Shown here: one piece after another, positions 1 to 5,883 of the stretch
Layout of the letters: each line of letters starts with the position of its first letter
How positions within the stretch are numbered: the stretch's first letter is position 1
Origin: an uncultured Prevotella sp.
GTDB lineage: Bacteria; Bacteroidota; Bacteroidia; Bacteroidales; Bacteroidaceae
Direction: 5' to 3'
Assembly (NCBI GenBank): GCA_900552675.1
Contig: USAI01000082.1
Span: forward strand, 1-10,071
DNA: 10,071 nucleotides
Notes under the pieces: model-generated
Database searches by the model: none
What the model was told of the DNA's origin: nothing
The model's input: the letters and a program-made list of their open reading frames with translations, nothing else
Translations under genes and position numbers: made by a program

Positions 1-103
1 CCGTGCCCCGTCCTCCAGCACCCAACTGATAATACTGATGAAGCGAAATAGGTTATCTCAGGGAGGACGTGGCACGGAGGCCACCGTCCTACTTGGAGGG
101 TGC
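1..103. repeat. GC-rich inverted repeat with competing hairpins at the left edge
   Basis: Bases 1-16 pair with 62-77 over 16 positions with one mismatch, and the arm may continue beyond the window. A second, mutually exclusive hairpin is formed by 64-73 with 80-90 (AGGACGTGGC against GCCACCGTCCT, one bulged base, 6-nt loop). GCACCC at 18-23 is also complementary to GGGTGC at 98-103. The stretch is much richer in G and C than the A/T-rich array that follows. I see no gene in it. It may be the end of a larger repeat, or a structured 3' region of an RNA entering from the right. Confidence 0.6.
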
Positions 104-110
104 ATCCGTT

Positions 111-187
111 GTGCGAAAGTAATATATAAATCGTGCAAAAGCAATATATAAATCGTGCGAAAGCAATAAAAAAATCGGGCAAAAGCC
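111..187. repeat. 22-bp tandem repeat array, three and a half copies
   Basis: Units at 111-132, 133-154 and 155-176 are each exactly 22 bp and begin GTGCRAAAG, followed by an A/T-rich part that ends in ATC. A partial fourth unit (GGGCAAAAGCC, 177-187) runs straight into the long stem described separately. On the far side, 311-332 and 333-354 are two 22-bp units that begin GATTTTTTCG; they read as degenerate reverse complements of the left units. The whole region is therefore a roughly symmetrical array around the central stem-loop. Confidence 0.8.
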
Positions 188-318
188 TTGAGAAAGTCAT
201 GCCGCATCGACCGTTGTGAACATGGAGAACGGTCGTTGCTCGTGTTTATATCGACCGTTATGAACATGGAGAACGGTCGGTGTGAGATGACTTTCTCAAG
301 GCTTTCGCCCGATTTTTT
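169..318. terminator. Long inverted repeat with internal hairpins; possible bidirectional terminator
   Basis: Bases 169-200 are complementary to 287-318: 32-bp arms with a single mismatch (A181 opposite C306). The loop is 86 nt and holds two smaller hairpins. Read leftward (the direction of the phosphoesterase gene), the G/C-containing stem is followed by GATTTTTTTATT. Read rightward it is followed by GATTTTTTCG. Stem plus T-run in both directions is what an intrinsic terminator needs. The loop is much longer than in ordinary terminators, so termination may not be the primary role. The stem is seen directly; its use as a terminator is inferred. Confidence 0.55.
206..279. repeat. Two direct copies of a 30-bp self-complementary repeat
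   Basis: Copies at 206-235 and 250-279 match at 29 of 30 positions (G216 against A260). Each contains the perfect inverted pair CGACCGTT / AACGGTCG around a 12-nt centre (208-215 with 228-235; 252-259 with 272-279). The start-to-start distance is 44 bp, close to four helical turns, and the two copies are separated by 14 bp. They sit inside the loop of the larger 169-318 stem. They could be paired protein-binding sites, or twin hairpins of an RNA or single-stranded DNA. Confidence 0.8.
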
Positions 319-359
319 CGTAGCTTTTATCTGATTTTTTCGTGGTTTTTACCCGAAAT

Positions 360-407
360 ATAGCATTGTATCGCGCGATGAACGCCTTTGATACAATGCT
401 ATGTATC
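360..407. repeat. 13-bp hairpin with an alternative 6-bp fold
   Basis: ATAGCATTGTATC (360-372) is perfectly complementary to GATACAATGCTAT (390-402), with a 17-nt loop. GATACA (390-395) can alternatively pair with TGTATC (402-407). The structure starts 25-30 bases beyond the stop codon of the phosphoesterase gene, so it would form at the 3' end of that mRNA. There is no T-run directly after it in either direction, so it may protect or help end the transcript rather than act as a classical terminator. Confidence 0.6.
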
Positions 408-431
408 AGTGATATAATGATTTTTTTTGCG

Positions 432-2291
432 TTACTGTTTGCTTTCCAGCATAACGATGTCGCCATCGGTCGAGGTGGTGATGACGTGTCGTTTATCGGC
501 AATGGTGACGGTGTTGACGAGCGATGCGCCCACCTTATACATCCATTTTATGTGCCCTGTTTTATCGTCGAGCGCCATGATGAGGCCGTCTTTGTTGCTG
601 CTATACACGGTGCCATCTATGACGGGCAGCATGGTAGAGGCGTGCTCGTAGCCAAAGCCACAGTTGGTGGCCCACAGCTCTTCGGCCTCGGCGCCAGTGG
701 CCTTGTAGCACACAATACTGTCTTGCATGGTCTTGGCAAAGATGCGCTGATGGTCTTCAGAGAGGCCAATGCTCTCGCGCACCTTCGACTGGAATGTGCG
801 CCACAGTGTCTTTCCATCTTTCAGACCTATGGCGGTGAGGGCGCGCTGTGGGTCGGCTATGAAGATAGCCTCTTTGTTAGCTACGGGCCATACCTGTGCG
901 GGCGAGTAGTGCATGCCACCCTTGGGGTGTTTCCACGTCCATAGCAGTTGGCCATCTTTCTGGTTCAGGGCATACAGGTTGCTATCCCACGCGCCAAACA
1001 CCACCATGCCCTGTGTGAGCAAGGGGCGTGTAACGATGTATCCCTTCACGCCGTCAAATACCCAGCGCTCTTTGCCTGTGCGGGCATCGATGGCGTGCAT
1101 CTTGTGGTCGCTGCCACCTATGTAGGCCGTCTTGCCATCGGTAGCCACGGCACCCATGATGGGCAGGGTGGTGTCTACGTGCCACAGTTGCTTGCCCGTG
1201 CGGGCGTCGAGGCCATAGATGCGGTTGCCCGTGGTGCCAAACACCACTACGCCGTTAACCACGGCTGGCGAACCTACAATCTTTTTGTCGGCCTGAAAGT
1301 GCCAGCGCTCCTTGCCTGTGGCCTTGTCGTAGGCCGTCATAAGGCCCGTAACATCGCCCACAAACACATTGTTCTTCCAGCAGGCCGCCGATGCGTATAT
1401 GCTACGTCCGCTCTTGATGCGCCACTGTTCAGCCACGCGGCCAGCATACTGGGTGTTTATGCTATAGTCGGGGTAAGCCTCGGCGTGGCCCTGTGGGTCG
1501 TAATATTGCTTTTTGAGCGAGATGCCACCCCAGGGGCGTTCTGCCTCGCCAGGGTTCTTCTCGGCCACGGTGAGCGAGTCGGCCGTTACGTGCCACAGAC
1601 TGTACCCTGTTTTTCCGTCTTGGTCTTTCAGGTTCGAGCGTGAGAGAAAGCCCGGTATGCCATCGTATGAAAAATGTTTGTTGCGGTGATAGTGTCCGCC
1701 TATGAAGGCCGTGACGTTCAGCTTGCGAAAGGCGTCGGTAGCCTCTGACCAGTTGTCAATATCGCCTTCAAGCATGGGGTAGTGGGTGGCAATGATCACG
1801 TGCTTGCCCTTGCCGTGCTGGCGCACCTCCTGGGCCACCCAACTAATGTCTTGGGGTGCCACGTGGCCCAGCGCCATCTTGATGAAGGGGCCTGATGTGA
1901 AGCCGAGAAACAGCATGCCCTTGTGCTCAAACTGCATGCGCTCGCTACCAAACAGCTCGCTAAACTTTGACATGCCCGACTCGCTCCACGTGGTTTCGTG
2001 GTTGCCCGTGAGCACATAATATTTCTTGTTCAGATGCTTTAGCGCTGAGGCCAGTTGCTCGAGCGAGGCATTGTCGCCATTGTCGGCCAGGTCGCCAGTG
2101 ATGAGCACAAAGTCGATGGCGGGGTTCTGGTTCATGTCATCAATGCTGGTCATCAGATATTCCAGTGGCTTGGGGTCGTTGCTGTTCAGGTGTATGTCGG
2201 TTATTTGTGCAAAGGTGAATGGCTCTTGTGCTTCGCCTTGCACGATGCCGATGAGCACGAGCGCTACTGTTAGTAAGAATTTGTGAATCAT
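432..2291 (-). CDS. Secreted metallophosphoesterase fused to a PQQ-type beta-propeller
   Basis: A 619-residue protein with an N-terminal signal peptide (about 1-21, hydrophobic core LLTVALVLIGIV, likely cut near GEAQ). There is no lipobox cysteine, so a soluble periplasmic location is likely. Residues 25-260 carry the calcineurin-like phosphoesterase signature in order: TDIH (D32, H34), GDLADNG (D67), GNHE (N97, H98), ATH (H170) and GGHYH (H200, H202), consistent with a complete two-metal site. From about residue 290 to the end there are repeated PQQ/BamB-like blades, with motifs such as YDKATGKERWHF, LDARTGKQLWHV and IDARTGKERWVF. The substrate is unknown; phosphoesters, nucleotides or envelope phosphate groups are possible. 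It lies 70 bp after the gene at 2362-2913, with no promoter match between them, so the two are probably co-transcribed. The family call is firm; substrate and partner are not. Confidence 0.9.
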   Translation of the reverse strand: MIHKFLLTVALVLIGIVQGEAQEPFTFAQITDIHLNSNDPKPLEYLMTSIDDMNQNPAIDFVLITGDLADNGDNASLEQLASALKHLNKKYYVLTGNHETTWSESGMSKFSELFGSERMQFEHKGMLFLGFTSGPFIKMALGHVAPQDISWVAQEVRQHGKGKHVIIATHYPMLEGDIDNWSEATDAFRKLNVTAFIGGHYHRNKHFSYDGIPGFLSRSNLKDQDGKTGYSLWHVTADSLTVAEKNPGEAERPWGGISLKKQYYDPQGHAEAYPDYSINTQYAGRVAEQWRIKSGRSIYASAACWKNNVFVGDVTGLMTAYDKATGKERWHFQADKKIVGSPAVVNGVVVFGTTGNRIYGLDARTGKQLWHVDTTLPIMGAVATDGKTAYIGGSDHKMHAIDARTGKERWVFDGVKGYIVTRPLLTQGMVVFGAWDSNLYALNQKDGQLLWTWKHPKGGMHYSPAQVWPVANKEAIFIADPQRALTAIGLKDGKTLWRTFQSKVRESIGLSEDHQRIFAKTMQDSIVCYKATGAEAEELWATNCGFGYEHASTMLPVIDGTVYSSNKDGLIMALDDKTGHIKWMYKVGASLVNTVTIADKRHVITTSTDGDIVMLESKQ

Positions 2292-2341
2292 AATTACTGT
2301 TTTAATTTTGAGTTTTGTTATTATTGTTTCGATGTTTTCTC

Positions 2342-2367
2342 CTCGTCAACTTGTTAACTCGTCAACT
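2342..2367 (-). repeat. 8-bp tandem GTTGACGA/GTTAACAA motif over a stop codon
   Basis: Read on the minus strand, this is GTTGACGA-GTTAACAA-GTTGACGA, preceded by A. It supplies the TGA stop of the gene at 2362-2913 and continues into the gap before the phosphoesterase gene. Bases 2348-2367 match 3256-3275, at the stop of the glycoside hydrolase gene, at 19 of 20 positions. Confidence 0.75.
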
Positions 2368-2913
2368 GGCCACCATATGATACCCCAGCGCGTTTAGCTC
2401 CATGGCCACGCCCATGAGGTAAAGCTGGTGCAGGGCGGCCACAAAGGTGTGAAAGGCTTCGGGGGTGCCAGGCTCGAGATGCTGGTGCAGCAACAGGTTG
2501 TGGGTGCGCGAGGCACACTCGGCCACGGTGTCAACCACCTGGTGTTCGGCCTCGGCATCAAGCAGCAGCACGTTGCGCAGAATGTATTCGTCCATGTGGT
2601 CGAAGTCGATGCGGTCGCGCAGATATTGGTACAGGTCTTCTACCTTGCTATATAGTTCCCAGTCGGCGTCCCAATATTTGGCTACGGCCATGCCCAGATA
2701 CATCATCCAGCCCAGGGCGGCTGTGGGGTAGGCAGCAAACTCGCGCACGCCGTCGGGCAGGTAGCTTTCGGCCAACTTGGGCCACAGCTCTTCAAGGTCG
2801 AGGGCTTCGGGCATACGCTCGTCAACCTTTCCTATTGACGAAAGGTAGCGGTGCAGGTCTTCTTTAAACTTGTTTTCAATAGCTTGAATGTCGACGGTGG
2901 GTTTGTTTTCCAT
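2362..2913 (-). CDS. Conserved-looking helical cytoplasmic protein, function unknown
   Basis: A 183-residue protein that I do not recognise with confidence. It has no signal peptide and no clear membrane helix, is acidic (DLEEL, DADWELYSKVEDL, DFDHMDEY) and appears mostly alpha-helical. Distinctive stretches are FAAYPTAALGWMMYLGMAVAKYWDADW near residues 79-105 and an H/E-rich middle (LLLDAEAEHQVVDTVAECASRTHNLLLHQH). The spread of His, Asp and Glu would suit metal binding or a four-helix bundle, but this is only inference. The ATG is preceded by an A-rich leader and by a good Bacteroidetes-type promoter about 115-145 bases upstream. It is the first gene of a probable two-gene unit with the secreted phosphoesterase. 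Its TGA stop is formed within the repeated GTTGACGA motif. Confidence 0.8.
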   Translation of the reverse strand: MENKPTVDIQAIENKFKEDLHRYLSSIGKVDERMPEALDLEELWPKLAESYLPDGVREFAAYPTAALGWMMYLGMAVAKYWDADWELYSKVEDLYQYLRDRIDFDHMDEYILRNVLLLDAEAEHQVVDTVAECASRTHNLLLHQHLEPGTPEAFHTFVAALHQLYLMGVAMELNALGYHMVAS

Positions 2914-3002
2914 TTCTTTTTCTTGTTTCTTGAGTTTTTATATTTATGGAAGTTTTTGCTGTTATTTTACGGTGGGCAGCCCTTGGGCGGTATAGTTAAT
3001 GA

Positions 3003-3018
3003 AAAAGCGTTTGCTTTT
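3003..3018 (-). repeat. Small hairpin near the predicted transcript start
   Basis: AAAAGC GTTT GCTTTT is a perfect 6-bp stem with a 4-nt loop, lying just downstream of the predicted -7 box at 3027-3034. It would sit near the 5' end of the transcript for the gene at 2362-2913. A second small G/C hairpin option lies further along the leader at 2974-2987 (GGGCAGCCCTTGGGC region). Confidence 0.35.
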
Positions 3019-3026
3019 CTGTTATG

Positions 3027-3058
3027 CAAACTTATAACATTATATGCAAACTACAAAA
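3027..3058 (-). promoter_or_regulatory. Bacteroidetes-type promoter for the 2913-432 operon
   Basis: On the minus strand TTTTG (3054-3058) is followed after 19 bases by TAAGTTTG (3027-3034), an exact match to the TAnnTTTG -7 consensus with an acceptable -33 element. It points at the gene starting at 2913 and predicts a leader of about 105 nt. The pattern is visible; activity is inferred. Confidence 0.6.
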
Positions 3059-3074
3059 TTATTCATAAAAAAAG

Positions 3075-3255
3075 CTTGAGGGCGTGTCAAAATAGAAGTT
3101 AAAAGAAGTTTGGGCTTCGCCCGAAGTTAACAGAAGTTAGCGGACATATGTATAAATTGCTGAAAATAAAGCATTTGTCTGTTAACTTCCATCCATCGTA
3201 GATGGATTAACTTCTTCTTAACTTCCTCTAACTCCTATTTTGACACACCCTCAAG
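3075..3255. mobile_element. MITE-like element with 26-bp terminal inverted repeats
   Basis: The 181-bp element is bounded by CTTGAGGGCGTGTCAAAATA... (3075-3100) and its reverse complement (3230-3255), which match at 24 of 26 positions. It has no coding capacity. Inside are several GAAGTTA-type units facing each other, a perfect 12-bp inverted repeat (GAAGTTAACAGA at 3123-3134 with 3178-3189), and two tight hairpins: GGGCTTCGCCC at 3112-3122 and ATCCATC-GTA-GATGGAT at 3191-3207. Size, terminal repeats and lack of genes fit a non-autonomous transposable element or a palindromic dispersed repeat. I could not see a clear target-site duplication. It lies between the 3' end of the glycoside hydrolase gene and the promoter of the next operon, so the folded RNA may also serve as a transcript end. 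Confidence 0.6.
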
Positions 3256-3275
3256 AACTTGTTTACTCGTCAACT
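3256..3275 (-). repeat. Second copy of the stop-codon motif, abutting the MITE-like element
   Basis: The minus strand reads AGTTGACGAGTAAACAAGTT, matching 2348-2367 except for one base. Here it encodes the last residues V-D-E of the glycoside hydrolase followed by its TAA stop, a different reading phase from the copy at 2342-2367. The terminal inverted repeat of the MITE-like element begins at the very next base. Confidence 0.75.
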
Positions 3276-5518
3276 AAAACGAATTGTTTCTTCAACGTCA
3301 AATTATCAGAGGCGTTGCCTACCCAAGCTTCAAACACGCCTGCTTCAGCGTACCACGCCCCTTTGGCCTCGTTGTAGAAGCTGAGGGCGGTGTTGTCAAT
3401 GGTGATGGTAACGTCTTTGCTCTCGCCAGGCTGCAGCCACACCTTGTTAAAGCCCTTCAGCTCTTTTACGGGGCGGTCTACCGATGCCTTCTGGTCGTGA
3501 ATGTACAGCTGCACGGTTTCGGCACCTGCCACACGGCCCGTATTGGTAACGTTTACGGTGAAGGTGATGCGGCCATCGCGTTGCATCTTGGCCTTGTCGG
3601 CACGAAGGTTTGCCAGCTTAAAGGTGGTGTAGCTAAGGCCATGACCAAAGGCAAAGAGGGGCTGCTGACGCTTCAGGTCGGTCCAGCGATAGCCCACGTA
3701 TATGCCCTCCTTATATTCTTCGTCGATAATGTTGCCAGGTGTCTTCTGTCCGCCCTCTTTACGCCACACGCCAGGATAGGTGTTCAGCGCATGAGCACCC
3801 ACCTGGTTCAGATCTTTCACCCAGGTGAAGGGCAACTTTCCGCTGGGGCTTACGTCGCCACACAGCACGTCGGCCAGGGCTTCGCCAGCCTCCGATCCTA
3901 AATACCAACCTTGCATAATGGCGGGCACCTTATCTTTCCAGGGCATGGCCACAGCGTTGCCCGATATGTTAACGTATGCGGTGTTGCGGTTAGCCTTGGC
4001 CAGCGCCTCAATCAGTGCGTCTTGGTTGTAGGGCAGCGCATAGTGTTGGCGGTCGTGGCCCTCGCAGTCTTGATAGTCGCTCTTGTTCAGTCCGCCAAAC
4101 ACAATTACATAGTCGGCGCTCTTGGCTTTCTGCACAGCCTCGGCTATCAGCTCTTCAGCCGAGCGGTTGTCGGCCAGGTTTTGGCCCGTGGTAACGCCAT
4201 TATAGGCGCCTGTAATGTCGCCCACATAGCCTCGGGCATAGTCAACACTGATGCCTGCCTGTGCCAGGCGCGCTTTCAAGCCATCGAGGGGCGATATCTC
4301 TTTCTGCACTTTCAGCGACGAACTGCCGCCGCCCACGGTCATCATCTTCACGGCATTTTCGCCTACCACCAGCACGCGCGCGCCCTGTTTCAGCTGTAGG
4401 GGCAGCACGTTGTTTTTGTTTTGCAGCAGCACAATGCCCTCTTGGGCTATCTTGCGGGCCGCATCATAATGGGCGTCAGAGCACAAGAAGCCGTGCTGGC
4501 GCTGCGGGTTCATGGTAGTGCGATAGAACAGGCGCAGCACGCGGCGCACCTTGTCGTCGAGCTCGCGCGTGGTATATTTGCCCGCTTTTATGCCATTGAG
4601 GTAGGGCTGAGCCAGATAATAATTGTCGTAGGCGTTGCTGGCGCCAGCGGTCAGACCGTTGGTCCATGAGCCAAACTCCATGTCGAGGCCGTTGTGCACA
4701 GCCTGGTCGGTGTCGTGCACGCCACCCCAGTCGCTCACCACTACGCCATCAAACTGCCAGCCATTTTTCAGTATCTTGTTCAGCGTTATGCTGTTATGGC
4801 AGCAGTGCTCGTCGTTATAAATGTTATATCCGCCCATGATGGCCCACACCTTGCCTTGCTGCACGGCAGCCTTAAAGGCGGGCAGATAGATCTCGTGCAG
4901 GGCACGGTCGGATACTTTTACGTTTACGTTGAAGCGGTTTTCTTCGTCGTTGTTCAGGCAATAATGCTTCACACAGGCCGACACACCCAGCGCTTGCATG
5001 CCCTGAATGTAGGGCACCACCATGGTAGAGGTGAGGAAGGGGTCTTCGCCCATATACTCAAAGTTGCGGCCGTTAAGGGGTGTGCGATAAATGTTTACGC
5101 CAGGGCCCAATATCATATCCTTGCCACGATACAGCGCCTCTTCGCCCAGACTATGGCCGTAAAGGTGCGAGAGGGTGGGGTTCCATGAGGCCGCCAGGCA
5201 GGTAAGGGCAGGAAAGGCTACGCACGAGTCATTGGTTTGGCCTGCTTGTTCCCACTCGTCCCACAGCACGTCGGGGCGCACACCGTGAGGGCCATCATCG
5301 GTCCAAAAGTCGGGGAACCCCAATCGTGGCACTCCAGCCGATGAAAACTTGCTTTGTGCATGAATAATTCTGATTTTCTCCTGTAGTGTCATCTTGCTGA
5401 TGGCATCGTCAATGCGCTCTTCTACAGGGCGTGTGTTGTCGAGGTATATGGGCTTCTGGGCTTGTGCGCCCACGGTAGCCATCGTCGACAGTAACACTGA
5501 AAAAAGAAGATGTTTCAT
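3263..5518 (-). CDS. Secreted glycoside hydrolase family 3 enzyme (beta-glucosidase type)
   Basis: A 751-residue protein with a Sec signal peptide (1-20, cut after AQA, giving mature QKPIYL). The N-terminal GH3 barrel (about 35-335) contains the KH substrate-binding pair (K184-H185) and VVSDWGG, where D263 is the expected nucleophile. The second alpha/beta domain (about 360-570) contains CEGHDR, where E486 fits the usual acid/base position. A fibronectin type III-like domain fills about 650-745 (VNVTNTGRVAGAETVQLYI). Length and domain order are those of complete GH3 beta-glucosidases. It probably releases terminal beta-linked glucose or similar sugars from oligosaccharides in the periplasm; exact specificity (glucosidase, xylosidase) cannot be read from sequence. 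No SusC/SusD-type genes flank it here. The start is supported by the signal peptide and the A/C-rich unstructured leader. Confidence 0.94.
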   Translation of the reverse strand: MKHLLFSVLLSTMATVGAQAQKPIYLDNTRPVEERIDDAISKMTLQEKIRIIHAQSKFSSAGVPRLGFPDFWTDDGPHGVRPDVLWDEWEQAGQTNDSCVAFPALTCLAASWNPTLSHLYGHSLGEEALYRGKDMILGPGVNIYRTPLNGRNFEYMGEDPFLTSTMVVPYIQGMQALGVSACVKHYCLNNDEENRFNVNVKVSDRALHEIYLPAFKAAVQQGKVWAIMGGYNIYNDEHCCHNSITLNKILKNGWQFDGVVVSDWGGVHDTDQAVHNGLDMEFGSWTNGLTAGASNAYDNYYLAQPYLNGIKAGKYTTRELDDKVRRVLRLFYRTTMNPQRQHGFLCSDAHYDAARKIAQEGIVLLQNKNNVLPLQLKQGARVLVVGENAVKMMTVGGGSSSLKVQKEISPLDGLKARLAQAGISVDYARGYVGDITGAYNGVTTGQNLADNRSAEELIAEAVQKAKSADYVIVFGGLNKSDYQDCEGHDRQHYALPYNQDALIEALAKANRNTAYVNISGNAVAMPWKDKVPAIMQGWYLGSEAGEALADVLCGDVSPSGKLPFTWVKDLNQVGAHALNTYPGVWRKEGGQKTPGNIIDEEYKEGIYVGYRWTDLKRQQPLFAFGHGLSYTTFKLANLRADKAKMQRDGRITFTVNVTNTGRVAGAETVQLYIHDQKASVDRPVKELKGFNKVWLQPGESKDVTITIDNTALSFYNEAKGAWYAEAGVFEAWVGNASDNLTLKKQFVLVDE

Positions 5519-5635
5519 TGGTTTTTAATTGTTGTTGTTTTTGTTGTTATTATTTGTTTATGTTGTATGTACGTGTGTATGCTTGCCTTTTTTGGGGGGC
5601 TTGCTTGCCGATAGTGTAATCAACCCTATCCTATG

Positions 5636-5667
5636 CAAAGGTAAGAAAAACCTATAAATGAGGAAAA
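5636..5667 (-). promoter_or_regulatory. Probable promoter of the GH3 gene
   Basis: On the minus strand TACCTTTG (5636-5643) matches the TAnnTTTG -7 consensus exactly. Twenty bases upstream the -33 position reads TTTT rather than TTTG, so the match is partial. The predicted leader is about 110 nt; it includes a CCCCCCAAAAAA tract (5588-5599 on the plus strand as T6G6) and ends in a CAA/AAC-rich, probably unstructured stretch just before the ATG. Confidence 0.5.
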
Positions 5668-5694
5668 GAAAAATAAAAGAAACAATGAAATAAA

Positions 5695-5794
5695 AACTCA
5701 CTTTTGCTATACAATCGTTGGCATCAGTGAGTTATGTGCTGCTTTGGGGCCGAAATAACAAGTAAATAGGGGCTTGACAAAACAAAAAAGTGAG
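5695..5794. repeat. CTCACT/AGTGAG inverted repeat cluster in the GH3-barrel gap
   Basis: The gap 5519-5858 contains no gene. AACTCACT (5695-5702) pairs with AGTGAGTT (5726-5733), and overlapping CTCACTTTT (5697-5705) pairs with AAAAGTGAG (5786-5794). A further GTGAG lies at about 5801. The arms compete, so two alternative folds are possible. No promoter match reading into a gene was found in this part. Confidence 0.45.
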
Positions 5795-5838
5795 GTGTTA
5801 GTGAGTAGGGTTTTGCCGCGCCAAGTGCCTTTTTGCTC

Positions 5839-5883
5839 AGGTTTGCGATGGAATATGTTTATTCAATATTCCATCGCAAACCT
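5839..5883 (-). repeat. Perfect 18-bp hairpin with a stop codon in its loop
   Basis: AGGTTTGCGATGGAATAT (5839-5856) is exactly complementary to 5866-5883, with a 9-nt loop (5857-5865) that contains the TAA stop (5859-5861) of the barrel protein. One arm is the last codons of the gene (GLRWNI), and the other arm is its inverted copy just outside. On the minus strand the stem is followed by GAGCAAAAAGG, not a T-run, so it is not a standard intrinsic terminator. Confidence 0.85.

Noticed and set aside
58..267. Minus-strand open frame of 69 codons in the left non-coding region
   Set aside because: It runs through the tandem and inverted repeats, its protein is low-quality (FFYCFRTIYILLLHDLYI arises from repeat units) and it has no promoter; the repeats explain the open frame.
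206..279. Possible CRISPR array (two 30-bp near-identical repeats)
   Set aside because: There are only two copies with a 14-bp spacer, no cas genes nearby, and the pair sits inside a larger stem; this is a structural repeat.
169..318. Retron-like non-coding RNA
   Set aside because: Nested inverted repeats recall retron RNAs, but no reverse transcriptase gene is present in the window.
342..1643. Long plus-strand open frames (200 and 231 codons) opposite the phosphoesterase gene
   Set aside because: They lie antisense to a gene with clear domains and signal peptide, show no recognisable motif, and are expected shadows of biased codon use.
2362..2913. Assignment of the 183-residue protein to a numbered DUF family
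   Set aside because: I could not recall a sequence match good enough to name a family, so it is left as unknown.
2851..3102. Plus-strand open frame of 83 codons spanning the promoter and the left end of the MITE-like element
   Set aside because: It crosses the predicted promoter and a terminal inverted repeat, and the protein (HFFFLFLEFLYLWKFLLLFYGG) reflects A/T-rich leader DNA.
3284..5188. Plus-strand open frames opposite the GH3 gene
   Set aside because: Antisense to a complete GH3 gene with identified catalytic residues; no independent support.
5588..5599. Phase-variable homopolymer tract (T6G6) in the GH3 leader
   Set aside because: Six-base runs are short for slippage-driven switching and the tract lies outside the coding region and promoter elements.
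5839..5883. Classical intrinsic terminator for the barrel gene
   Set aside because: The stem is strong, but the bases after it on the minus strand are GAGCAAAAAGG; without a T-run it is reported as a hairpin only.
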